Assembly: GCA_002496905.1 (NCBI GenBank)
Contig: DALV01000020.1
Location: forward strand, 1-19,040
Length of the DNA stretch: 19,040 nucleotides
Direction of reading: 5' to 3'
From: Euryarchaeota archaeon UBA105
GTDB lineage: Archaea > Thermoplasmatota > Poseidoniia > Poseidoniales > Thalassarchaeaceae
Shown: in pieces, positions 5,832 through 13,354 of the stretch
How positions within the stretch are numbered: the first letter of the stretch is position 1
Layout of the letters: each line of letters opens with the position of its first letter
Notes under the pieces: model-generated
What the model was told of the DNA's origin: nothing
Databases searched by the model: none
What the model saw: the letters and a program-made list of their open reading frames with translations, nothing else
Program-made: the position numbers and the translations under genes

Positions 5832-8810
5832 ATGCGCCGCGCGGCAGTCACCTTGGTCCTGCTACTGATGATGCAAACAGTAGCCGCCGCGCCACCACCC
5901 GGAGACGCAGAAGTGGTCAACGACATATGTTCGACTTGGAATGGTGGAAATGGAATCTGCGACGACTACGATTCTGACCTAGATGCAACAGTTACTGATG
6001 AATGGGTAGAAGGGCAGGTTCGAATGGTTATGGAAACTGCTTCAACTATCGAGATGAGTATTGAATTTGGAATCTACGAGCTACCAAGAGATGAATTGGG
6101 CCTTCTTGATCTCGACCTAGAGGGTGATAGCGATCCATCGAATGGAATCCCAGCAGATTACATCAGAAACTATCGTGAGTTAGCAAGAGGCGGGTCCTCT
6201 GTAGAAGACAAAATGATTGATTATGTTGAAGAATTAATCCAAGAAATTATTGATCAAAATTTCCCTGGGGCAACAATTGGCCCAATTCAACCAACCACTG
6301 AAATTTCTTTCTTTTCCCGTGAAGGAGCGGTTTGTACAATGAATCCCGACATCGACTCAGTCGATGAAGAATTAGACAGAGATAACAACCCATTCTTTCC
6401 ACCCATTTGTTTGCGTTCCGCATTATCGCTAATCATCGATCCAACAAATATCGGAATGGACCCGAATACCGGAGATGTAGATAGGATGATGGAGGGATTA
6501 ATGCTAATGGGAGGTGAGGTAACTTCGAATTTTACAACAATCGCATCTTCGGGACATTATCTCGAATACGTTATGATACCTCCCTCATTTGCTACAGTTT
6601 CTTCAGTTAATTCTCCAGCAGAAATTTTTCAACTAGATCAAAGCAACCAAGAGGATACAGGGGCAAGGATTTCAATCGACAATCTTGCAGGTTCTCCTTT
6701 GTCTACTCCTTCTATCGTCAACTTAGTCGCTACTCTAGATAGTGGAATTTCCCCACCCGATTGGCAAAGTGAAGCGGGGCCGTCTTTACGATTGGAGGTG
6801 TATGTAGATCTTAGAGACCGGATGAATAGCCGTCTTTATCTAAATATTTATGTTCATCATCTTAATGCTGATGTTCTTGCTGATTGGGGACTTAATCTCG
6901 AAAGTTCAACGATTAAATTAGACTCGGTCACTTCTGATGGAATAAGAATGTTTGATTCCGAATTGGATGTTGACGTTTATGATATGTTGACTTCTTTTCC
7001 TATAGAGTCTCTTTCTGAAACATTTACTGAATATCTCGGGGTGGATGTTCTATTTCAAACTCCATTTTTTTCTAATGCAGATGATTCAGGTGGATTAGAT
7101 TTCATTCACACTCCAGGTTCCACATGTCAAGAAAATTTGGCTTACAGATATTGTTTGGAAAATTCTGGAGCAATGGCAAGTACCTATCCTGTGATTTTAC
7201 AGACTGGTACTATTCCGTCTGAAATGCAGGTATCAAAAATTGTCAATCAGTTTATTCAACATGCAGAGGGAGATGTCTCAAGCCTAGATTTATCGATATT
7301 AACGGATGAAGATTTGGCTTCAATATTGAGTATATTGGAATTAGATTTAGAGATAGACTTCTCTTTCCTTAATGATGGGTTACCAGAAAATTTCCCCTCT
7401 ACTGATACCAGTATGTATGTGCTATTACCCGAATGGTTAGATCTAGATGGATCAGATACAGATATCTTAGAATTTCATTCTAATTCTACTACAAATGAAA
7501 ACCTGGGTATACGAGGATCTAGACCTTATGATTGGCAGCACGCGATTTGTCTAGAGAGTGGCCGAGGAGGGGTGGGTGATCCTACTGAATGCACCGATGA
7601 TAGTGAGGATTTGATTTGTGGTTCGACCCAAGAAACCTGTGTGTCAATGGATGTAGATTTGGAAATAAAGAGGGTGGCAATAAGGGAGACAAAATCTGCT
7701 GTGGAGTTTGAATTTACTGCCGAAGTCACCCTTGAGATATACCGCCTCGGTCTCAACCTAGAAGAGGAAAACATGGAGATTAGTCCAATTCCTGCTGACA
7801 TAATTCGTAGAATAATTGCTATTGGAGATAGAAAATCTGGGGGCTTATTGGCAGGTTCAAATCTACAAGCAACAATTCCCTTAGCTAGTGGAGATTATAA
7901 TCTTGAGGTTTCGAATTCTGGCCTGATAGGTTTGTCTAATGCGCTTATGGATGAGGCGGAAATAGTATTCGAGGAGATAGAAAAAATAGGCTCCCAAGAC
8001 CTTATTTTAGGTTCAGAAACTCTCAATTCAAGATTGGATATTGAACCGCTTCCAATCGCATTAGAAATACCGTCAATGGAAATGCCTTTGAATATGGAAA
8101 TTAGTGATACTAACCCAATCGAGATAGGTGTCAGAGTTTCGACTTCATCGTTAAGCGTCGCTCTTATCCAGGGTGTCGAAGATGAAGTAAAGATTAGTTT
8201 CGCTCCGGCTATAGTTGAGGCAAATCCACTGGCATCTGCTTTCGCCGACTTAGGGCTTCAATTTTCCGATTTCGGAGTTAGCTCTGAGAGCGCAATATTC
8301 TATTCAGTTGTCCCACCGATCATGGAAAATACTCTATGGGGCTTAATCAAAAGTTCCGCTAGATTAGAAATTACAATGCCTGATTCAATTCGATTACTCG
8401 AATTTGAAAGTGAGAAAGGGCTGGGTTATGTTGAGGTAATTGATGGTAAACAGGTTCTGAGTTATCGAACTCCTGTTTGCCCCGAAGCGGAAAATTGGCC
8501 ACAATGTTATCGTCAACATGATACCATATCTTGGAGCATTGAAGTGAGTTATATCTTCATTCTTGGTGAGGTTGCTCAATACATTTTGGTTATTCTTGTA
8601 TTCTTAGGTCTAGCCATCAGTCGATGGCGACGACGAAGAAAGGCCCGGAAGGCTGCTTCCAAAACTGAAAAAGAGGCAATTGAAGAGAAAATGTTGGAAT
8701 TGGAATTAGCCGCAGAAATGGGAGAATTGGAAGAAAAATTGGCTATTGAAAAGTCCAAAGATAACGAGACTGAATCTTCCAATTGGTGGGACCAAGACGA
8801 CCCAGAATAA
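5832..8810 (+). CDS. Large exported protein with C-terminal membrane anchor and coiled-coil tail, function unknown
   Basis: From ATG 5832 the protein has 992 residues. A signal peptide (MRRAAVTLVLLLMMQTVAAA, 1-20) is followed by an Asp-rich segment with a Cys pair (C33 and C43, then DDYDSDLDA). A long acidic ectodomain without a family I recognise follows, with further Cys-containing stretches near 7530-7640 and 8470-8510. One membrane helix lies at about 906-932, then a basic stop-transfer run (RWRRRRKARK) and a charged cytoplasmic tail rich in E, K and L that looks like a coiled coil, ending in WWDQDDPE. This is a type I membrane protein with its bulk outside. In-frame starts at 5787 and 5811 would bury the signal peptide 15 or 7 residues in, and the TATA-like element fits 5832. 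The gene ends directly against the uvrC stop codon. I assign no function. Confidence 0.85.
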   Translation: MRRAAVTLVLLLMMQTVAAAPPPGDAEVVNDICSTWNGGNGICDDYDSDLDATVTDEWVEGQVRMVMETASTIEMSIEFGIYELPRDELGLLDLDLEGDSDPSNGIPADYIRNYRELARGGSSVEDKMIDYVEELIQEIIDQNFPGATIGPIQPTTEISFFSREGAVCTMNPDIDSVDEELDRDNNPFFPPICLRSALSLIIDPTNIGMDPNTGDVDRMMEGLMLMGGEVTSNFTTIASSGHYLEYVMIPPSFATVSSVNSPAEIFQLDQSNQEDTGARISIDNLAGSPLSTPSIVNLVATLDSGISPPDWQSEAGPSLRLEVYVDLRDRMNSRLYLNIYVHHLNADVLADWGLNLESSTIKLDSVTSDGIRMFDSELDVDVYDMLTSFPIESLSETFTEYLGVDVLFQTPFFSNADDSGGLDFIHTPGSTCQENLAYRYCLENSGAMASTYPVILQTGTIPSEMQVSKIVNQFIQHAEGDVSSLDLSILTDEDLASILSILELDLEIDFSFLNDGLPENFPSTDTSMYVLLPEWLDLDGSDTDILEFHSNSTTNENLGIRGSRPYDWQHAICLESGRGGVGDPTECTDDSEDLICGSTQETCVSMDVDLEIKRVAIRETKSAVEFEFTAEVTLEIYRLGLNLEEENMEISPIPADIIRRIIAIGDRKSGGLLAGSNLQATIPLASGDYNLEVSNSGLIGLSNALMDEAEIVFEEIEKIGSQDLILGSETLNSRLDIEPLPIALEIPSMEMPLNMEISDTNPIEIGVRVSTSSLSVALIQGVEDEVKISFAPAIVEANPLASAFADLGLQFSDFGVSSESAIFYSVVPPIMENTLWGLIKSSARLEITMPDSIRLLEFESEKGLGYVEVIDGKQVLSYRTPVCPEAENWPQCYRQHDTISWSIEVSYIFILGEVAQYILVILVFLGLAISRWRRRRKARKAASKTEKEAIEEKMLELELAAEMGELEEKLAIEKSKDNETESSNWWDQDDPE

Positions 8811-10568
8811 TCATCCATGTAGGTGGTTGAATATTCGCTGTGCCAAAGCCTTACCAATTCCGGGAGTAGCAGCTAATTGTGCTTCTGTTGCGTATTCTAT
8901 ACCCTTCATTCCTCCGAAATGACGCAATAGTGATTGGATTTTCTTTGCCCCAAGACCCTCGACTTCTTCGAGTGGACTCTTAAGACCGCCCTTTGAACGA
9001 CGTTTTCTGTGGTATGTATTGACAAATCTATGAGCCTCGTCACGAGCATAAACCAGAACTCTAGATTTTCTGTCTAATTTGACAGGATCTACTTCTGGAC
9101 GCCAAAGTGTTTCTTCTTTCTTAGCCAATGCTGCAATTGGAAAACGGTCACCTAATCCATGGGATGTTAGCATTGCATGAATGTGTTTGAGATGAGTCTC
9201 TCCACCATCTAATAACAATAAATCCGGCCACTCTTGTTGACGCTTCAACCATCTTTCAACAACTTCTTGCATCATTCTCAAATCATCTTCAACATCGGTT
9301 TTCACGCGATATGTTCTGTACTCTTTTTTCGATGGTCTACCGTTTCGGAATACCACGGCTGCACCGACTCTCTCTTTACCCTGAATTTGAGCCATGTCGA
9401 AGCATACAATGTGGTCTAGTGAGTCGAACCCGTGCACCTTTGCGGCTTGGTCTGCAGCCATTTGTTCCAAGTTACCCGATCTCTTGCTTGACTGACGGGC
9501 TGCCTGAATTTCCGCATTAGCATCTGCCATTGCTCGCAACTTTGCCAATTCACCCCGCTGAGGATTACGTACTGTCACTTTCTTTCCTCTTCTTTCACTA
9601 AGCCAATCATTCATCGAATCAGTTAGAGGTGCTGGCACTAGCAAGGTCTTGGGAGGTCTACGATTAGCATAATGTTCCGACAATACCAGTGATACAGATG
9701 CCACTATGTCTCCACGATGAAGAACAGGGTAGCTTACTTGTCCCTGAATTACCCCATCTTGTGTGTGTAGAATCAATACGACTGCTACTTCACCAACTGA
9801 AGAGAATCCTACAGCATCACAATCTTGGTAGAATCTCGAGTGAATGACTTGTTGAGATAAGGTAGTATTTACTGCTTGAATCAAGTCTCTTTTTTGTGCT
9901 GCAACCTCGTAATCAAGTTCTGTGGATGCTCTGTCCATTTCTTCCTGTAAGGCCTCGATTAGTACCCCTGCATCTCCATCCAATACACTACTAGCGGCTC
10001 TAACCTGTTGGTCATATCCCTCTGGCTCTATACATGGTCCATGACAGAGTCCAATATGCATTGCAAGGCATCCACTAGGCAGTAGTTCCGGACAATCACG
10101 AATGCCGAATTGTGACCGAATTAGTCGAATTACCTGTTTTGCAGCACCAGCGTCTGGAAATGGCCCCCAACGCTGAGAATCCTTTGGAGGATGGCGCGTG
10201 TAGATTACTCTTGGATGTTCATGCCCAGTGAATGCGATGAATGGGTATGATTTGTCATCCATTAGCATAGAATTGTATCGAGGTTTGTGTTTTCTGATTA
10301 ATTGCCTCTCAAGAATTAACGCTTCTGACGGACTCTGTGTGACAATATACTCTACATTGTCGGATTCAGCGACTATTTTTGGTACCTTTTCTCGTTTTTG
10401 TTTCACTGCAAAATAAGATCCTACACGGGAACGTAGATTTGTGGCCTTTCCAACGTATTGCACCCGCCCGTCAGCCCGCTTAAACAGATAGACTCCGGGC
10501 TTGCGCGGGAGATCGAGAGAGGCTGGATTGACTGCCATGGGCATGAGTCGGTAAAGGTCAACGCCCAT
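8811..10568 (-). CDS. uvrC: UvrABC excinuclease subunit C
   Basis: This is UvrC, which makes both incisions around DNA lesions in nucleotide excision repair after UvrAB loading. From ATG 10568 it has 585 residues, close to the usual 600. The GIY-YIG nuclease shows GVY (25-27), YVG (38-40), R46 and E87. The Cys-containing linker is at about 159-179 and the UVR (UvrB-binding) motif at about 203-236. The RNase H-like nuclease shows D391 in CFDMAQIQG, D428/D429, D454 in LLLLDGGE and H513 in DEAHRFVNTYHR. Two helix-hairpin-helix motifs close the protein (EVEGLGAKKI at 535-544, TPGIGKALA at 568-576). GTG 10607 and ATG 10595 are in-frame upstream starts that would overlap the divergent gene. I prefer 10568 because PGVY normally follows some 15-25 residues in; ATG 10544 is also possible. 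All nuclease residues are intact. No uvrA or uvrB lies in the window. Confidence 0.96.
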   Translation of the reverse strand: MGVDLYRLMPMAVNPASLDLPRKPGVYLFKRADGRVQYVGKATNLRSRVGSYFAVKQKREKVPKIVAESDNVEYIVTQSPSEALILERQLIRKHKPRYNSMLMDDKSYPFIAFTGHEHPRVIYTRHPPKDSQRWGPFPDAGAAKQVIRLIRSQFGIRDCPELLPSGCLAMHIGLCHGPCIEPEGYDQQVRAASSVLDGDAGVLIEALQEEMDRASTELDYEVAAQKRDLIQAVNTTLSQQVIHSRFYQDCDAVGFSSVGEVAVVLILHTQDGVIQGQVSYPVLHRGDIVASVSLVLSEHYANRRPPKTLLVPAPLTDSMNDWLSERRGKKVTVRNPQRGELAKLRAMADANAEIQAARQSSKRSGNLEQMAADQAAKVHGFDSLDHIVCFDMAQIQGKERVGAAVVFRNGRPSKKEYRTYRVKTDVEDDLRMMQEVVERWLKRQQEWPDLLLLDGGETHLKHIHAMLTSHGLGDRFPIAALAKKEETLWRPEVDPVKLDRKSRVLVYARDEAHRFVNTYHRKRRSKGGLKSPLEEVEGLGAKKIQSLLRHFGGMKGIEYATEAQLAATPGIGKALAQRIFNHLHG

Positions 10569-10593
10569 GAACTGATGGCCTCGCTGAAGATAC

Positions 10594-12747
10594 ATGCTGA
10601 GCGACACACAGCGGCGCCTATTGCTTCGCTTGGCCGACTTTGGAGTTGAGGTAGAGAGTGCTTGGGACGCCCCAAGAGCCCTATCTCTCCCTGGGCTCGC
10701 GGAGCATCTCGGGCTAGTACGCTCGGCAATTCATACGCCTCTGAAAGAGTTGGAAGCTTCTGGCTTGATTTCTACTCGCTCGGCCCATGTTATCGGTGGA
10801 GGCCCTCGTCGTCGAACCGTCGTACATTTGACCGATTCTGGAAGACAAAGAGCCGAGCTCTTGTCCGAGGAAGAATTGCCTGAGAAATCCCAAAGTCTTG
10901 CTATTGGGCCAATTCCAAATCAGAACCAAATTCGTGGTAGAGAAGATGAATTAGATGCATTATTAGAGAAATTATTGGCTGGTGAAAATTTGCAATTAAC
11001 CGGCCTTCCAGGAATCGGAAAAACTAGCCTTACACGCTCCGTTGCAGAGTTATTGATGGAGCGTGGATTCAAAATTCGATGGGCCACATGTAACTCTGAC
11101 ACCGATGCTTTTGCAATAGGTTCAATGTGGCTAGGTAAAGAATCCCCTAGAGATGCTGTAGCAATAGCATCTGCAGTAAGCGGGAAAAAAACCGCTCTAA
11201 TTATCGATGAGGCGCAGGAATTGCATCCGCGTCACCTGAGTGCTGTTCATTCGCTACTTTCGGCCTGCGCTGAAACTTCCACAGGAGTTCTCGCAGCAGT
11301 ACGCGCACCAAGCCCATTCGGAACTTTACCAGGTTTTGAAGAAATTAGAATACAAGGATTGGATACCTCTGATGCTGTCGAATTATTGCCAAAATCAATC
11401 GGCAGTGAATCCGCAGAACAGGTTGCAGAAGCATTGGGTGGACATCCATTAGCCTTGCATCTATGGTCTCCAGATGAAGACATACCAGAAAAAGGGCAAG
11501 CGGTACAGGAATTTGTTCAAAGTACCGTTTTGAGAAGATTAACCAACGAGGGTCTTGGTACCTTGGACGAACTTAGCCTCTCACCATTACCGCTATCGGT
11601 TGAGGAATTATTTGTTGCCGAAGGAATCTCAGAATTGGACGATTCGGCAGTTCTCAGGTGGATGCACAGCCTAGTAGAGCCCCATCACCTAATTCGCAAT
11701 GTTCGACGAGCGACTGTGGATGAAGAAATCGCACGAAATCTGCATAGCAAAGCAGCGGAGATTTGGTCTACAAGAGAGGGTTTGAGGGCTCGGAGAATAG
11801 AGGCTCATCATCGTTTGAATTCAGGAGACGAACTCGATACAGAATGGCTGGCCGAAAATGTTGCAACAATTTCTCTCGAAGATAGTGCAGCAGCAGCTGT
11901 GCTAATTGATGATGCTATACAGATTAATGATGACGAGAATCTTCGCTTGACCGCAATCGATCTCGCCTTTGAGAGAGGTGAGCCAGATGTCGCCTCTGAA
12001 CACTTAGATTCAGTATCAGACAGCCCTCAGAAATTACTCAGAAAAGCGAGGCTTGCTCGGCAACACGGGGATTTACAAGAGGCCGAAAAATTGGAACAAT
12101 CTGCGCTTGATTCGTTATCTCCAGCCGAGGCAGTTAGAGCAAAAATTGCCTCCTTGGTTCGAGCCCATGATGATAGGTTACCCGGTCAGCCAACAAATGT
12201 CCAAAGTTCTCAAATTGAAGAAGTCAATTTGTCTAGACTTCCAAAAACTGATCTCGCATCTGCTAGTCTAGCACTCGACCTGCTTAGACACGCGGTTGCT
12301 GTAGAGTCAGGAAGCGTCGAAACCCTAGCCAACGTTCGTTCCTCTTTGGTAGCACAAATGGGAGAAGACCATCCACGATTGGCCTTGATTGATTTACGAA
12401 CTCTAATCACTTCTCAAGCCGAGGGATCTTTGGATAAGGCTAGGAAATATATCGACTCGGAAGTAGAACAAATGGACAAAATAATTGCAATTCATATTGC
12501 ACTTGAAGCAACCTCACCATCCCATCCCGATTGGCTAGTATCCGCCCACAATAATGCAATCGGAATTGAGTTGAGGCCTGAAATCCCATCTCACCGAAGA
12601 TTACTCGCTCAGCGTTGGTATTGGAGAGGTGTGCTCGAGCCAAATATGCGGTTATCCCATTGGAGAGAAGCGATTAGTCGATTCAAATCTGCTGAGTGTC
12701 CCACTGCCGCTTCTGAGTTATTAGTCAGATTAACTCGCTCACTTTGA
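10594..12747 (+). CDS. Winged-helix STAND NTPase, putative signal-responsive regulator
   Basis: This 717-residue protein begins with a MarR/ArsR-like winged helix-turn-helix (about 5-90; recognition-helix region SAIHTPLKELEASGLIS, wing GGGPRRRTVVHLT). A STAND-type P-loop NTPase follows: linker RGREDEL (114-120), Walker A GLPGIGKTS (137-145), Walker B ALIIDEAQE (201-209) with D205-E206, and the STAND GxP-type block GGHPLALHLW (282-291). The C-terminal half (about 310-717) is mostly helical and resembles a TPR-like solenoid without a clear repeat consensus. STAND proteins are switches that bind a ligand on the solenoid, exchange nucleotide and oligomerise. With a DNA-binding head, a MalT-like transcription regulator is the natural reading. 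The ATG at 10594 starts right before the HTH. The gene lies 25 bases from the preferred uvrC start on the other strand. Ligand and target genes are unknown. Confidence 0.85.
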   Translation: MLSDTQRRLLLRLADFGVEVESAWDAPRALSLPGLAEHLGLVRSAIHTPLKELEASGLISTRSAHVIGGGPRRRTVVHLTDSGRQRAELLSEEELPEKSQSLAIGPIPNQNQIRGREDELDALLEKLLAGENLQLTGLPGIGKTSLTRSVAELLMERGFKIRWATCNSDTDAFAIGSMWLGKESPRDAVAIASAVSGKKTALIIDEAQELHPRHLSAVHSLLSACAETSTGVLAAVRAPSPFGTLPGFEEIRIQGLDTSDAVELLPKSIGSESAEQVAEALGGHPLALHLWSPDEDIPEKGQAVQEFVQSTVLRRLTNEGLGTLDELSLSPLPLSVEELFVAEGISELDDSAVLRWMHSLVEPHHLIRNVRRATVDEEIARNLHSKAAEIWSTREGLRARRIEAHHRLNSGDELDTEWLAENVATISLEDSAAAAVLIDDAIQINDDENLRLTAIDLAFERGEPDVASEHLDSVSDSPQKLLRKARLARQHGDLQEAEKLEQSALDSLSPAEAVRAKIASLVRAHDDRLPGQPTNVQSSQIEEVNLSRLPKTDLASASLALDLLRHAVAVESGSVETLANVRSSLVAQMGEDHPRLALIDLRTLITSQAEGSLDKARKYIDSEVEQMDKIIAIHIALEATSPSHPDWLVSAHNNAIGIELRPEIPSHRRLLAQRWYWRGVLEPNMRLSHWREAISRFKSAECPTAASELLVRLTRSL

Positions 12748-12766
12748 GATAAGCGAATCTAGCCGT

Positions 12767-13000
12767 CTATATCTCTGCGCCGATTAGTGTTCTAGTTTCG
12801 GCAATTCCATCGATTGCACGAACCTGATTCATAATACAGCGAGTAAGGTCATTATCATCATCGGCTTCGACTTTGACAAATAAATCATGCATTCCAAAAA
12901 CAATCCACTGACCGCTTACATTAGCCAATTTAGAGACCTTGTCTCTGACCTCGATTTCACGTCCAGGCTCGGTTGTAATTAGTACAAATCCAACCGCCAC
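12767..13000 (-). CDS. Stand-alone Lrp/AsnC RAM (ligand-binding) domain protein B
   Basis: This 77-residue protein is a single Lrp/AsnC-type RAM domain with no DNA-binding helix-turn-helix. It shows the beta-alpha-beta pattern VGFVLITTEPG, a central VFGMHDLFVKVEAD (the family's V-x-G-x-x-D) and a C-terminal GIAETRTLIGAEI (family G-V-x-x-T-x-T). RAM domains bind amino acids or related small molecules and form dimers to octamers; stand-alone versions are known in archaea and can sense ligands or modulate full-length Lrp proteins. The GTG at 13000 is preceded by GGAGG at 8 bases. It lies 3 bases downstream of its paralogue, so the pair is an operon. Its partner and ligand are unknown. Confidence 0.88.
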   Translation of the reverse strand: MAVGFVLITTEPGREIEVRDKVSKLANVSGQWIVFGMHDLFVKVEADDDNDLTRCIMNQVRAIDGIAETRTLIGAEI

Positions 13001-13003
13001 AAT

Positions 13004-13237
13004 TCAGACCTCCACTGCGATTAACGTCTCTGTCTGTTCAACACCCGGAATATTTCGGAACTCACCCATTAGGATATTTGACATTTCCTTATCATCCTTG
13101 AAATCGATTCTAGCGGCTAGATCATATTCGCCGTAAACAACATGAGTTTCGACTACATTTTCCAATTCCAAAAGTGCTCGGTAAACCTCAGATTCCTTCA
13201 TTGGTTTTGTCTTTATGAGAACGAATGCGGTACTCAA
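13004..13237 (-). CDS. Stand-alone Lrp/AsnC RAM (ligand-binding) domain protein A
   Basis: This 77-residue paralogue of the next gene is also a lone RAM domain. It has TAFVLIKTKPMKESEVYRAL, then VVYGEYDLAARIDF (the V-x-G-x-x-D core) and GVEQTETLIAVEV at the C-terminus. It lacks an HTH, so any effect on transcription would need a partner protein. The start is TTG at 13237, preceded by AGAGG at 8 bases; no in-frame ATG lies near. It is the first gene of a two-gene unit and faces away from the large surface-protein gene at 13355 across a 117-base promoter region. The clear divergence between the two paralogues suggests heteromer formation or different ligands. Confidence 0.88.
   Translation of the reverse strand: MSTAFVLIKTKPMKESEVYRALLELENVVETHVVYGEYDLAARIDFKDDKEMSNILMGEFRNIPGVEQTETLIAVEV
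13009..13013 (-). promoter_or_regulatory. Ribosome binding site of RAM gene B
   Basis: GGAGG on the minus strand, overlapping the last codons of RAM gene A, sits 8 bases upstream of GTG 13000 and supports that non-ATG start. Confidence 0.7.
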
Positions 13238-13266
13238 CTCAATAACCTCTGCGAGAGGGCCGTTGG

Positions 13267-13280
13267 CTATTTGTTTATGA
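13267..13280 (-). promoter_or_regulatory. Candidate TATA box for the RAM gene pair
   Basis: On the minus strand TCATAAACAAATAG is the most A/T-rich element in the 117-base divergent region. A start about 25 bases downstream would give a short leader containing the AGAGG ribosome binding site of RAM gene A. It is supported by position only. Confidence 0.3.
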
Positions 13281-13317
13281 CTCCTATGTAGTCGATGCTA
13301 ACCTCTTCCAGCAGGGG

Positions 13318-13333
13318 GGAAACAATACAATGA
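13318..13333 (+). promoter_or_regulatory. Candidate BRE/TATA promoter for the 1551-residue surface protein
   Basis: A purine-rich GGGGAAA stretch followed by CAATACAAT is centred about 27 bases upstream of ATG 13355. This spacing fits a leaderless archaeal transcript and would place the mRNA 5' end at or near the start codon. Confidence 0.3.
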
Positions 13334-13354
13334 ATGAGGCGAGCCGAATAACCC

